From NCBI RefSeq assembly GCF_000633355.1, contig NZ_AYMQ01000052.1, forward strand, positions 1-57,271: a DNA stretch of 57,271 nucleotides. The letters run 5' to 3'. Below, in pieces: positions 16,445-25,006 of the stretch. The DNA comes from Serratia sp. H1w (lineage in GTDB: Bacteria; Pseudomonadota; Gammaproteobacteria; Enterobacterales; Enterobacteriaceae). Within the stretch, counting starts at the first letter, position 1; each line of letters starts with the position of its first letter. Under the pieces are notes generated by a model. That model saw only the letters and a list, made by a program, of their open reading frames with translations, made no database searches and was not told the DNA's origin. Position numbers and translations under genes: made by a program.

Positions 16445-19144
16445 TTAGAACCACTTGCCAAAACGACGAATGTAGAAACGCTTCATCAATTGCGCCACCA
16501 CACAGTAGCTGACCAACGTCGCGACCAACCAAGGGAAATACTCCCACGGCAGCGGTTGCAACCCTACCCATGCCCCGAGCGGTGAGAACGGAATATAGAT
16601 ACCGAGCGCCATAATCACCCCGGTGGTCAACAGCACCGGCAGCGCTGCCGTGCTCTGAATGAACGGGATCTTCTGGGTACGCAGCATATGTACTACCAGC
16701 GTTTGCGACAGTAACCCTTCAATAAACCAGCCGGACTGGAACAGCGCCTGATGCTCTACGCTATTGGCGGCAAACACGAACCACATCAGCGCATAGGTGG
16801 TGATATCGAAAATCGAAGACGTCGGCCCAATCCACAGCATAAAGCGGCCGATGTTTTTGGCATCCCACTTACGAGGTTTACGCAGGAACTCTTTGTCCAT
16901 CTTGTCCCACGGCAGGGAAAGCTGGGAGATATCGTACATCAGGTTCTGTAACAGCAGGTGGATCGCCAGCATCGGCAGGAACGGGATAAACGCACTGGCC
17001 ACCAGTACCGAGAACACGTTGCCGAAGTTGGAGCTGGCGGTCATGTTCAGGTACTTGATGATATTACCGAAGGTTTCACGCCCTTTGATCACCCCTTCTT
17101 CCAGCACCATCAGGTTCTTTTCCAACAGGATGATGTCGGCAGATTCCTTGGCAATATCGGTGCCGGTATCAACAGAAATACCCACGTCAGCATCACGTAA
17201 CGCCGGAGCGTCGTTGATGCCGTCTCCCAGGAAGCCTACGGTGTGGCCGTTAGCCTGCAACATCTTCAGCACGCGCGATTTTTGCAGCGGCGTCAGCTTG
17301 GTGAATACCGTACGCTGCTCAACCTCACGCATCAGTTGGGCATCATCCATCTGTTCAATTTCCAGCCCAGAGAGCGGTTGTCCCGGTTCCAAGCCGACAT
17401 CACGACAGATTTTACAGGTGATCACCGGGTTGTCGCCGGTCAGCACTTTCACCGCCACGCCATTTTCCTGCAACGCCGCAATCGCTTCACGAGCGCTTTC
17501 TTTCGGCGGATCGAGGAAGGTCAATACCCCTTCGATCACCAGATCGCGTTCATCCGCCATGCTGAGTGGCAAAGTACAGCCTTCCAGACCCAGATCGCGC
17601 GTTGCCAGCACCAGCACGCGGAAACCATCTTCATTATATTGGCAGGCCAATGCCTGCAAACCGGCACGGCGTGCCTCATCAAGCGCCAGCACCTGTTGCC
17701 CAACGCGGATGTGAGTGGCGATCTCCAGCATCTCTTCAACCGCGCCTTTGCAAATCAGCAGTTGATGCTGTTGCTCATCCTGTACCACAATCGACAAGCG
17801 GCGACGCACGAAGTCAAACGGCAGTTCATCAACCTTGCTATAGCGCCCCAGCGCTTCAACCCCTGGCTGGCCCTGACCGAAACGGATCACCGCCTGATCC
17901 ATCAGGTTTTTCATGCCGCTCTGGTGGAAGCTGTTCAACCAGGCCAAATGCAGCACGTGGTTATCCTTGCTGCCGTTGACGTCCAGATGGTGCTCCAGAA
18001 TGATGCGATCCTGTGTCAGGGTGCCGGTTTTATCGGTACACAGCACGTCCATCGCGCCAAAGTTCTGGATCGCATTCAGACGTTTGACCACCACCTTACG
18101 GCGTGCCATGGCAATAGCGCCCTTCGCCAGGTTTGAGCTGACGATCATCGGCAGCATTTCCGGCGTCAGGCCTACGGCAACCGCCAGCGCAAACAAGGCA
18201 GCCTCCGTCCAGTCGCCTTTGGTGAAGCCGTTAATCAGCAACACGATCGGCACCATCACCAGCATAAAGCGGATCAGCAGCCAGCTAACGCTGTTTACCC
18301 CACGGTCAAACGCGGTTTGCGAACGGGTGCCGACAATCGACTTGGCCAAAGAGCCAAAGTAGGTACGGCCACCGGTCGCCACCACCACCGCCGTCGCCGT
18401 TCCGCTGGCCACGTTGGTGCCCATCAGGCAAATATTGGCCAGCTCGAGCAATTCACTTTCGCTGGAAGCATCAATCTCGGTGGACTTTTGGCTGACGCTG
18501 GCCAAAGCGTCGTATTTCTCGATCGGAATGGCTTCGCCGGTCAAGATGGCCTGGCTGATAAACAGATCGCGTGAATGAAGTAAGCGCAGATCCGCGGGAA
18601 CCATGTCCCCGGCAGAGAGCTGAATAATATCGCCCGGCACCAACTCACGGATGGGAATTTCCACTGCTTGCGGCTGGGAACTGAAATTACTGCGGCGCAG
18701 CACCGTTGCCGTGGTACGCACCATCGACTTCAGTGATTCAGCCGCTTTATTGGTACGATATTCCTGCCAAAAACGCAGCAAGCCGCTCAACGCCACCATG
18801 ATCAGGATGATAATGACACCGGTAAGATCGGTTTCCTCACTCTGTTGCTTGGGCAACCAGTAGTCGGTAAAAAAGCTGATCCCGGCCAGTACCATCAACA
18901 CAAAGATAAACGGGTTGTTAAACGCGCTGACTAATTGCACCAGCGCATGGGGTGCCTTCTCATGGGCAACCTGATTGGTGCCAAAATACTGCAAACGCTC
19001 CTGCGCATCTTCCTGGGTGAGGCCGATGCGGTTACAGTTCAAATTAGCCAACGTTTGATCGAGACTGTTCTTTGCCTCGAGAGCAATGGCATACGGCTCG
19101 CGCTGTTTATCACGGCGGCGGTTATTTTCTTTAATCTGGGTCAT
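16445..19144 (-). CDS. mgtB: Mg2+-importing P-type ATPase MgtB/MgtA
   Basis: An 899-residue P3B-type ATPase that brings Mg2+ into the cell across the inner membrane. The phosphorylation site is CTDKTGTLTQ, the actuator loop is LTGEAIPIEK, and the hinge is GDGINDAPALRDADVGISV. Membrane segments lie at about 75-120, 270-330 (with VGLTPEMLPMIV) and six more in the last 220 residues. The frame stays open to 19213, but ATG 19144 gives the family length and MTQIKENNRRR start. mgtC directly upstream on the same strand identifies it as the mgtCB-type paralogue. The 196-base mgtC-mgtB gap holds a leader ORF and hairpins. Confidence 0.95.
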   Translation of the reverse strand: MTQIKENNRRRDKQREPYAIALEAKNSLDQTLANLNCNRIGLTQEDAQERLQYFGTNQVAHEKAPHALVQLVSAFNNPFIFVLMVLAGISFFTDYWLPKQQSEETDLTGVIIILIMVALSGLLRFWQEYRTNKAAESLKSMVRTTATVLRRSNFSSQPQAVEIPIRELVPGDIIQLSAGDMVPADLRLLHSRDLFISQAILTGEAIPIEKYDALASVSQKSTEIDASSESELLELANICLMGTNVASGTATAVVVATGGRTYFGSLAKSIVGTRSQTAFDRGVNSVSWLLIRFMLVMVPIVLLINGFTKGDWTEAALFALAVAVGLTPEMLPMIVSSNLAKGAIAMARRKVVVKRLNAIQNFGAMDVLCTDKTGTLTQDRIILEHHLDVNGSKDNHVLHLAWLNSFHQSGMKNLMDQAVIRFGQGQPGVEALGRYSKVDELPFDFVRRRLSIVVQDEQQHQLLICKGAVEEMLEIATHIRVGQQVLALDEARRAGLQALACQYNEDGFRVLVLATRDLGLEGCTLPLSMADERDLVIEGVLTFLDPPKESAREAIAALQENGVAVKVLTGDNPVITCKICRDVGLEPGQPLSGLEIEQMDDAQLMREVEQRTVFTKLTPLQKSRVLKMLQANGHTVGFLGDGINDAPALRDADVGISVDTGTDIAKESADIILLEKNLMVLEEGVIKGRETFGNIIKYLNMTASSNFGNVFSVLVASAFIPFLPMLAIHLLLQNLMYDISQLSLPWDKMDKEFLRKPRKWDAKNIGRFMLWIGPTSSIFDITTYALMWFVFAANSVEHQALFQSGWFIEGLLSQTLVVHMLRTQKIPFIQSTAALPVLLTTGVIMALGIYIPFSPLGAWVGLQPLPWEYFPWLVATLVSYCVVAQLMKRFYIRRFGKWF

Positions 19145-19186
19145 CACACTATTCTCTTTTTTTACTTTGCACACAGGGTTACCCCG

Positions 19187-19200
19187 CCCGTAATAACGGG
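19187..19200 (-). other. Small hairpin in the mgtB leader
   Basis: CCCGT-AATA-ACGGG, a 5-bp stem with a 4-base loop, lies about 45 bases before the mgtB start on the mRNA strand. It is the second hairpin of the leader, after the 14-bp stem at 19235-19266. Confidence 0.4.
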
Positions 19201-19234
19201 TGAACATACGCAAAGTGGAATTTATTTTGCCGAC

Positions 19235-19266
19235 GTATTTAAGGTAATGCTGATTACCTTAAATAC
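19235..19266 (-). promoter_or_regulatory. 14-bp hairpin in the mgtC-mgtB leader
   Basis: A perfect 14-bp inverted repeat with a four-base loop (arms 19235-19248 and 19253-19266; core AAGGTAAT-loop-ATTACCTT). On the mRNA strand its 5' arm contains the last two sense codons and stop of the 13-codon leader ORF. It is not followed by a U-run, so it is not a standard terminator. A ribosome paused on or ending translation of the leader would open or cover this stem. Confidence 0.7.
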
Positions 19267-19300
19267 TCAGGATAGTCATCTCTCTGGGGGGAGTTTGCAT
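19259..19300 (-). CDS. Candidate leader peptide upstream of mgtB
   Basis: A 13-codon ORF encoding MQTPPREMTILSI. Its Shine-Dalgarno AAGGAGGTG (around 19303-19311) is a perfect match to 16S rRNA, stronger than that of mgtB itself. Codons 4-5 are tandem prolines (CCC CCC), and the stop lies inside the 5' arm of a 14-bp hairpin. Enteric Mg2+ loci are known to use proline-containing leader peptides (mgtL before mgtA, mgtP before mgtC in Salmonella) to couple translation to transcription. This peptide has a different sequence and sits between mgtC and mgtB, so the regulatory role is inference. Confidence 0.6.
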   Translation of the reverse strand: MQTPPREMTILSI

Positions 19301-19312
19301 AACACCTCCTTA

Positions 19313-19327
19313 TCACCATTGTGGTGA
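19313..19327 (-). other. Small hairpin at the mgtC 3' end
   Basis: TCACCA-TTG-TGGTGA, a 6-bp stem with a 3-base loop, lies between the mgtC stop and the Shine-Dalgarno of the mgtB leader ORF, ending two bases before AAGGAGG on the mRNA strand. It could compete with ribosome access to that ORF. Confidence 0.45.
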
Positions 19328-19340
19328 AGGTTAAATAGCA

Positions 19341-20039
19341 TTAAACGGGTAATTCGGAAGCGATACGCCAATGCACGGCACTGACGCTACGCTCTAAACT
19401 AATACGGCAGACAATACCCTCAATCTCTTTTTGCGCGGCGGGATTTGCCAGGATTTCTGCACAGACTTCCAACTGGCCCGGAATGGCAATATCGGCGCTG
19501 CGCAGCGATTGCAAGCGTAATGCCACGCCGTTCAGTGCCTGTAGGATCAGGGTACGCACCAGAATTTCATCCTGTTCCCCGCAGGTCACCTGGACACGAT
19601 AACGCAGCTCCAGATCCACCGCCTGCTGCTGCGGTTGCAGGTTGATACGCTGCGCCGCTTCACGTAGCAGAATATTGGCGCACAGGATCACCAGGGTAGC
19701 CGAGACGGCTTCCCAGTGTTGCCCCAGGCCACAGAGCACGCCGATAGCCGCGGAACACCATAATGTGGCCGCCGTGTTCAGGCCACGGATATTCAGCCCT
19801 TCCCGCATAATCACGCCCGCACCGAGAAAACCGATGCCAGAAACGATCTGCGCCGCAATACGCCCGGCGCTGGACGGCTCGGTGGTGAAAGAGCTCAGGA
19901 TAAAGACGGCAGCCCCGGTCGCCACCAAAGAATTGGTACGCAGGCCAGCCATACGCTGACGCCATTGACGCTCGGCACCAATAACGGCACCCAGGCCCAT
20001 CGCCAGGAATAAATTCAGAATAAAAGGAGTCATAGCCAT
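19341..20039 (-). CDS. mgtC: MgtC-family membrane protein
   Basis: A 232-residue MgtC protein. The N-terminal half is hydrophobic with four to five membrane segments and the signature GAVIGAERQWRQRMAGLRTNSLVA (about 17-40) and GIGFLGAGVIMREG. The C-terminal ~90 residues are a soluble ACT-like domain. In Salmonella MgtC supports growth in low Mg2+ and in macrophages and affects the F1Fo ATPase. AAGGGGA precedes ATG 20039. A PhoP box and a long leader lie upstream; mgtB follows on the same strand. Confidence 0.93.
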   Translation of the reverse strand: MAMTPFILNLFLAMGLGAVIGAERQWRQRMAGLRTNSLVATGAAVFILSSFTTEPSSAGRIAAQIVSGIGFLGAGVIMREGLNIRGLNTAATLWCSAAIGVLCGLGQHWEAVSATLVILCANILLREAAQRINLQPQQQAVDLELRYRVQVTCGEQDEILVRTLILQALNGVALRLQSLRSADIAIPGQLEVCAEILANPAAQKEIEGIVCRISLERSVSAVHWRIASELPV

Positions 20040-20074
20040 GATCTTCCCCTTAATTAATCATTGAGGTTGAATCA

Positions 20075-20102
20075 TGTGCTGTTAAGCACACGCGAATTCG
20101 CG
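20075..20102 (-). other. Paired palindromes just upstream of mgtC
   Basis: TGTGCT-GTTA-AGCACA (20075-20090, 6-bp stem) abuts CGCGAATTCGCG (20091-20102, a perfect 12-base palindrome). On the mRNA strand both lie 35-65 bases before the mgtC start, within the putative leader. Confidence 0.45.
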
Positions 20103-20113
20103 CCGATAATCAA

Positions 20114-20173
20114 TCAGCGGGTTAGCGTATGAGTGCCCGGAGGGAACAAGCCGTAGTGATGGTTAAATACCAT
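20114..20173 (-). CDS. Candidate Pro-Pro leader peptide upstream of mgtC
   Basis: A 19-codon ORF, MVFNHHYGLFPPGTHTLTR, ending 74 bases before mgtC inside the leader downstream of the PhoP box. Tandem prolines at codons 11-12 recall the proline-sensing MgtP idea from Salmonella, but the Shine-Dalgarno is weak (CGGA, eight-base spacing) and the sequence does not match any peptide I remember. A second short ORF (MIVVPEAFAHWVY) lies just upstream at 20187-20228. Confidence 0.35.
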   Translation of the reverse strand: MVFNHHYGLFPPGTHTLTR

Positions 20174-20420
20174 AATAATATCCGAATCAATACACCCAAT
20201 GCGCGAACGCCTCGGGAACAACAATCATATTCGGGTTTGCACAGCTCGGAATAACTAGAGAGGGGTGCTGCCCGCCGTGTTCGGCAAGCAACAAATCACA
20301 GGAGATTGGTCAACTTGCCTTTATTATTTCGCTACTACTGCAACTGTCCAATGGGTTTTCTCCTCGGTAATTTTGGCTGGAGTATAGTTACCTGAAGTAA
20401 TGAAGTAAAGGTTAAAATAG

Positions 20421-20437
20421 TAAACGAAAGATAAACC
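20421..20437 (-). promoter_or_regulatory. PhoP box upstream of mgtC
   Basis: On the minus strand GGTTTA-TCTTT-CGTTTA matches the PhoP direct repeat (T/G)GTTTA-N5-(T/G)GTTTA in 11 of 12 half-site positions. It points toward mgtC, about 380 bases upstream of its ATG, leaving room for a leader RNA. A TATACT that could be a -10 lies at 20381-20386, farther away than usual, so the exact transcription start is uncertain. Confidence 0.75.
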
Positions 20438-20492
20438 GAGCCTGTCCCTTATTTAATGATTGCTTTAAACGACAACAATATAAGGCAGTGGT

Positions 20493-21362
20493 TTAATTTA
20501 GCTGTTGCTGTAACCAAGTCAGCAACGCGTTCACCTCCGGCGTTAAACCGCTGGCTTGCGGCCACACCAGATAGACATCGCTATCGTTCAAATGCTGCGC
20601 TGCCGCCAGTGGCGCCAATCGCCCAGCGGCAATAGCATCCTGCGCCAGAACGGTTTTTACCAGCGCAATACCAAACCCCTGCTCGGCGGCACGCAGTAAT
20701 AACCCCGCATCGTTGAACAGCGCCAGTTGCTGCCCGCCGCCTGCTTTCCCCACAGCGGCAAACCAGCTATGCCAAGGGGTGACGTCATGCTCAAGCAGCG
20801 GCACCTGCGGATCTCCGGCATCAAATGCTGCCTGCCATTGCTTGGCCAGCGCCGGGGTTGCTACCGGCAGAACCTCACCCGTCGCGATGCACTGTGCCTG
20901 AACACCTGACCATTGGCCATTACCAATGCGGATCGCAGCATCGAATCCTTTACGGCCCAGATCCTGTATCGCCAGCGAGGCATCAATATCCAACCGGATC
21001 CCAGGGCAGGCACGATGAAACTCTGCCAACCTGGGCAACAGCCAACAATGAGCAAAGGAAGGCAACACACTGATGCGCAATCTCTGGCCTACCGCCACCC
21101 GTCTTGCCCGGTCAACGCCCTGTTGTAAAGCGAGTAAGGCAGGCTCGGTTGCCGCCAACAATTCGCGCCCAGCGGCATTTAACCGAATCCCACGCCCAGA
21201 ACGATCGAAGAGTGGATAGCCAATAGCCTGTTCGAGCTGCTGGATCTGTTGGCTGACGGCACCGTGAGTCAGGCTGAGGCGCTGTGCTGTGGCACGCAAG
21301 TTCTCCAGCCGGGCAGCAATCACAAAGGTTGGCAAGATTTGCAGAGGGATCCGTTCATTCAT
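20493..21362 (-). CDS. LysR-family transcriptional regulator, GcvA-like
   Basis: A 289-residue LysR regulator. The N-terminal helix-turn-helix is LENLRATAQRLSLTHGAVSQQIQQLEQAIGYPLFDRSGRGIRL (about 19-60), closest in style to GcvA/AmpR-type regulators. The effector domain starts near 92 (LRISVLPSFAHCWLLPRL). It is divergent from the PLP-dependent decarboxylase with a 105-base gap, so that gene is its probable target. The effector is unknown. Confidence 0.88.
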   Translation of the reverse strand: MNERIPLQILPTFVIAARLENLRATAQRLSLTHGAVSQQIQQLEQAIGYPLFDRSGRGIRLNAAGRELLAATEPALLALQQGVDRARRVAVGQRLRISVLPSFAHCWLLPRLAEFHRACPGIRLDIDASLAIQDLGRKGFDAAIRIGNGQWSGVQAQCIATGEVLPVATPALAKQWQAAFDAGDPQVPLLEHDVTPWHSWFAAVGKAGGGQQLALFNDAGLLLRAAEQGFGIALVKTVLAQDAIAAGRLAPLAAAQHLNDSDVYLVWPQASGLTPEVNALLTWLQQQLN

Positions 21363-21467
21363 CGCTGGTTAGCCTAGCTATCCAAAAGGGTCATTTATTA
21401 TCGATATTAGCACCAATCAGAATCACCTATAGTGCAAACCTACAGGCCATCAACCAAAGGCATGAAC

Positions 21468-22880
21468 ATGCACCCACGTTTGCAGCAGGATCTTGATGAT
21501 TTACCTCGTATACTCGATCACACCAACCAACTGGCACAAGGCTTCCTTGCCGGTTTAAACCAGCGTTCGGTATGCCCTCCCCTGGATGCACAGCAGATTA
21601 AAACCGGTGACGATCGGCTGGCCGAAGAAGGTTGTGGAGCGTTAGCGGCGTTAGCGGATTTTTGGCAACGCTATGAACCGGGTCTTTCCGCTAGTGCCGG
21701 GCCACGTTACTTTGGTTTTGTCACCGGCGGCAGCACTCCAGCAGCGCTGGCTGCCGACTGGTTGGTTAGCACTGCCGACCAGAATAGCCAATTGAGCCAT
21801 GACACCGTAGCGGCGGCAATCGAATTGGCGACGATTGAGCAATTGAAAACGCTGCTGCAACTGCCCGCCGAGTTCAACGGTAGTTTTGTCAGCGGTGCCA
21901 CCATGGCCAACTTCACTGGGATCGCCATCGGCCGCCAGTGGCTGGGGCAACAGCGTGGGATTGACGTGGCGCAGCTCGGTATGGCCGCATTAGGGCCGAT
22001 TCAGGTGCTATCCGCCAATGCCCATGCCAGCAGCGTAAAGGCCCTCAGCATGCTTGGCATTGGCCGTGATGCGTTAAAGACGATCGCCAACCAGACGGAT
22101 TCTGAAGTGATAGATGTTGAGGCACTGGAGCGCCATCTAGCTGCCACTCCAGATATCCCAACAATGGTACTTGCCAGCGCAGGCACGGTAAACACCGGGG
22201 TTTTCGACGATTTACCTCGCCTGCTGGCACTGCGTGAGCGCTATCCCTTCTGGTTGCATGTTGATGCTGCTTTCGGGGGCATCGCGGCCTGCGCCCCTCG
22301 CTTGGCCCATCTGCTGGAAGGTTGGCATCAGGCGGACTCCATCACCGTCGATGCACATAAATGGTTGAATGTGCCTTATGACAGCGCCATTCAATTTACT
22401 CGTCATCTGGCATTACAGATGCAGGTATTTCAGAACTATTCGGCCTATTTGGAAGCACCCTCGCTACGCCCGGACAACTATTTGCATCTCACCCCCGAGA
22501 ACTCACGACGCTTTCGCGCGCTGCCGCTGTGGATGGCATTGAAAGCCTACGGCAGTAGCGGTATGCGGGAAATTGTCGAGCGTAACGTGACCCTGGCGCG
22601 CCGTTTGGGTGAGGGATTGGCGGCCAGTGACGGCTTTTGCCTGCTAGCCCCGGTGGCACTGAACATCGTGTGTTTTGCGCTGAAGGACGTTGCAGGCGAT
22701 GCCACCGCCGCACGCGATCGCTTTATCGAACGCCTGGACCGCCACGGCGTGGTGCGCTGCACGCCAACCCGTTATGCAGGCCAACCGGGTATTCGGGCTG
22801 CGTTGGTGAACTGGATGACCGAAGAACAGGATATTACTCTGGCGCTGGCATCGATGCAGGCTTGTCGTGCCGAGGCCTGA
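21468..22880 (+). CDS. PLP-dependent group II amino-acid decarboxylase
   Basis: A 470-residue pyridoxal-phosphate decarboxylase of the aromatic-amino-acid/glutamate decarboxylase superfamily. The PLP-binding lysine is K298 in VDAHKWLNVPYDSA, with HVDAAFGG at 264-271 and the SGATMANFTGI cofactor site near 142-152. ATG 21468 has AAAGG seven bases upstream; the longer starts 21432 and 21462 are less well placed. The amino-acid substrate cannot be read; given the aromatic theme of the window, tryptophan or another aromatic residue is possible but unproven. Its 3' end overlaps the converging GNAT gene by 47 bases. Confidence 0.85.
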   Translation: MHPRLQQDLDDLPRILDHTNQLAQGFLAGLNQRSVCPPLDAQQIKTGDDRLAEEGCGALAALADFWQRYEPGLSASAGPRYFGFVTGGSTPAALAADWLVSTADQNSQLSHDTVAAAIELATIEQLKTLLQLPAEFNGSFVSGATMANFTGIAIGRQWLGQQRGIDVAQLGMAALGPIQVLSANAHASSVKALSMLGIGRDALKTIANQTDSEVIDVEALERHLAATPDIPTMVLASAGTVNTGVFDDLPRLLALRERYPFWLHVDAAFGGIAACAPRLAHLLEGWHQADSITVDAHKWLNVPYDSAIQFTRHLALQMQVFQNYSAYLEAPSLRPDNYLHLTPENSRRFRALPLWMALKAYGSSGMREIVERNVTLARRLGEGLAASDGFCLLAPVALNIVCFALKDVAGDATAARDRFIERLDRHGVVRCTPTRYAGQPGIRAALVNWMTEEQDITLALASMQACRAEA

Positions 22881-23571
22881 ACGCTGCGAGACGTTGCTTC
22901 TGCTGGCCGTCGGTAGCAATATTCAGCGGCGACAGCCAGGCGGTAAACGCCTCGCGCAATAACGGCCATTCGCCATCAATGATGGATAGCCAGTCCGTGT
23001 CACGGTTGCGTCCCTTCCGGTTCATTGCCTGGCGAAAAGTGCCCTCAAAAGTAAAACCCAGGCGCAGGGCGGCCTCGCGGGAGGGGGCATTAAGACTATC
23101 GCATTTCCACTCACAGCGGCGGAACCCCAAGTCGTCAAAAGCGTGCCTGAGCATCAGAAAGATGGCTTCACTCCCCATCGCCTGCCGCTTCATCAACGGT
23201 GACCAGTTGATCATCCCCAGTTCAACCACGCCGTTGGGTTGGTCAATGTTCAAGAAAGCGCAGGTACCGACCGCTTTACCGGTAGACGCATCGATCACCG
23301 CCAAGGTGCTTCTTCCCTGGATGGCCAACTGTCGTTGCAGGTACTGTCGGAAAACGGGCAGTTCTGTGGGACGTTCACTGGACAGATAGGTCCAGTCACG
23401 CCCGTCTTCTGCCAGTTGGTAAGCGTGAAACAACTCCTCGGCACGGCGTGCGATATCCATCGGCTGCAAACAGCAAAAGCGCCCCTGGAGGCTCTGTTTT
23501 CCCGGTTCACCCGCAGGTTGCCAACCTTCAAGCACCGCACCAATGGGTTGTCCAAACTGATTGTGATCCAC
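22834..23571 (-). CDS. GNAT-family N-acetyltransferase
   Basis: A 245-residue acetyltransferase of the RimJ/RimL-like group. The beginning DHNQFGQPIGAVLEGWQPAGEP is a conserved lead of this subfamily, and the acetyl-CoA fold includes VGTCAFLNIDQPNGVVELGMINWSP and FLMLRHAFDDLGFRRCEWKCDSLNAPSREAALRLGFTFEGTFRQ. I chose GTG 23571 because AGGAGG lies four bases before it and the family motif begins there; ATG starts at 23595 and 23637 add unrelated residues. Its C-terminus overlaps the decarboxylase 3' end antiparallel over 47 bases. Confidence 0.8.
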   Translation of the reverse strand: MDHNQFGQPIGAVLEGWQPAGEPGKQSLQGRFCCLQPMDIARRAEELFHAYQLAEDGRDWTYLSSERPTELPVFRQYLQRQLAIQGRSTLAVIDASTGKAVGTCAFLNIDQPNGVVELGMINWSPLMKRQAMGSEAIFLMLRHAFDDLGFRRCEWKCDSLNAPSREAALRLGFTFEGTFRQAMNRKGRNRDTDWLSIIDGEWPLLREAFTAWLSPLNIATDGQQKQRLAAFRPRHDKPASMPAPE

Positions 23572-24261
23572 CCGACCTCCTGATTGTGATGCCATTATTG
23601 AGGGTATTTGGCAGCATTCGCTCCCTCTGTACGCCAAGATACGATAGGAAAACCGCTATGTCGCCGAGAAAGTTTATGGCCAATAAATAGTTAACAATGA
23701 AATAATTTATATTAGTTATCTCATTTAAGACAACATCGTTAGCGGAGCTACTTATTATTGCTTGGTTTTAACGATAATCCGCTGGGTGAAATGCCCTAAG
23801 CTAACCAAGAATCGTTACCATTTGTTTCAATACATTGATACAATCAATTGAATAAGCGAACTTAATGGGATTCAGTGATGGAATGGAAGCAACGAAATCA
23901 GTCAAAAAACCGCCAACTCGGCTATGGCAGCAAGTTATTAGCGATACTTAAGAATCATCTCATTACCGAAAAATAGTATCACGGCCAAAATACGAGACCT
24001 TAGTCACAAATTTAAGGGTAATGGCCGGGAGCCTGCTGATATTTACCGTGGCAAACTAGCCAATAAGTAGAATAAGTCGACTTAAGCTAAACTAATGGTT
24101 TAAGTAAATTAGAAAATATAATCCGAAAAGACGTTGAGTCACGCCGGTTTTATTGATAGAAAGTTGCATTCATAACATGTGATTTTTTTATAACTTTTAG
24201 CCTATCTCTTCAGGCTTATCTTTTTATAACCGCGTGGAAACGGACTTAAGTGGGGGGCGAA
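23572..24261. other. Long AT-rich region upstream of rcsA
   Basis: About 690 bases without a convincing gene. A 32-codon ORF at 23878-23976 (plus) is Lys/Gln-rich with no good ribosome site and is not supported. The half nearest rcsA is AT-rich and includes a candidate RcsAB box at 24113-24126; the long leader is reminiscent of the H-NS-silenced upstream region of E. coli rcsA. Confidence 0.4.
24113..24126. promoter_or_regulatory. Candidate RcsAB box upstream of rcsA
   Basis: AAAATATAATCCGA agrees with the RcsAB consensus TAAGAATAATCCTA at 10 of 14 positions, including the core ATAATCC. Autoactivation of rcsA through such a box is established in E. coli, Klebsiella and Erwinia. It lies about 135 bases before the start codon. 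Confidence 0.5.
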
Positions 24262-24891
24262 ATGCCAATAATTATTATGGATTCATGCAGTTACACCAGA
24301 TTAGGGTTAACTGACTACCTGGCATCGCACGGGGTGAAAAAACGTCAGATCAACGCGGTCACTCATATCGATGGCCTGCATGAAAAATGCACCAAACTTA
24401 AGCCAAATATGGTATTTCTGAATGAAGACTGTTTCATTCATGAAGCGGATGCAACAGAAAGAATAAAACGCGTGATCTCCCTTAATCCCGATACTTTATT
24501 CTTTATTTTCATGGCCATCACTAACGTACATTTCGATGATTATTTATACGTCCGCAAGAACGTTATCATTTCGTCAAAATCGATTAAACCGCAAACCATG
24601 AGTCAGTTGCTGAACTACTACCTCGAAAGAAAGCCAATCCGCCCGGAAAAAGGCTCGCTAGATCAGACACCTGTCACATTGAGCCAAACCGAATCAAACA
24701 TGCTGCGCATGTGGATGTCCGGCCAAGGCACCATCCAGATCTCAGATCAGATGCAGATCAAGGTGAAAACCGTCTCGTCCCATAAGGGCAATATCAAAAG
24801 AAAGATCAAGACCCACAACAAGCAGATCATCTACCATGTTGTACGCCTGACCGACACGCTCACCAGCGGCATATTCGTCAACAGCCGTTGA
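24262..24891 (+). CDS. rcsA: Capsule synthesis co-activator RcsA
   Basis: A 209-residue auxiliary regulator that pairs with phosphorylated RcsB to activate capsular polysaccharide and repress flagellar genes. The N-terminus [18 protein letters not shown] and the LuxR-type helix-turn-helix ([56 protein letters not shown]) are nearly collinear with E. coli RcsA (207 residues). No phospho-acceptor Asp pocket like that of true receivers is apparent. ATG 24262 follows GGGGGGCGA; the longer GTG 24250 lies in that ribosome site. dsrB lies downstream on the opposite strand, as in E. coli. Confidence 0.95.
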   Translation: MPIIIMDSCSYTRLGLTDYLASHGVKKRQINAVTHIDGLHEKCTKLKPNMVFLNEDCFIHEADATERIKRVISLNPDTLFFIFMAITNVHFDDYLYVRKNVIISSKSIKPQTMSQLLNYYLERKPIRPEKGSLDQTPVTLSQTESNMLRMWMSGQGTIQISDQMQIKVKTVSSHKGNIKRKIKTHNKQIIYHVVRLTDTLTSGIFVNSR

Positions 24892-24965
24892 TAGCTGGCG
24901 TGCCCCATCCAATGGCCAAGTAAAGCCGTTGCGGGAAGAAGTGACTTAGCATACGACAGAAAAAT

Positions 24966-25006
24966 ACCCGTGTTCAGCGTCGTTTTAGCTGCAACGGGTG
25001 TTTTTT
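24966..25006 (+). terminator. Intrinsic terminator of rcsA
   Basis: ACCCGT...ACGGGT with an inner CAGC/GCTG pairing, followed by GTTTTTT (25000-25006), forms a good Rho-independent terminator 75 bases beyond the rcsA stop. In E. coli this interval carries the small RNA dsrA; I see only a terminator here and no DsrA-like sequence. Confidence 0.75.

Noticed and set aside
19235-19266. Intrinsic terminator between mgtC and mgtB
   Set aside because: The stem is AT-rich with no U-run after it on the mRNA strand; a leader-linked regulatory stem fits better.
23878-23976. 32-codon ORF upstream of rcsA
   Set aside because: No usable ribosome site, low-complexity Lys/Gln composition and no recognised family.
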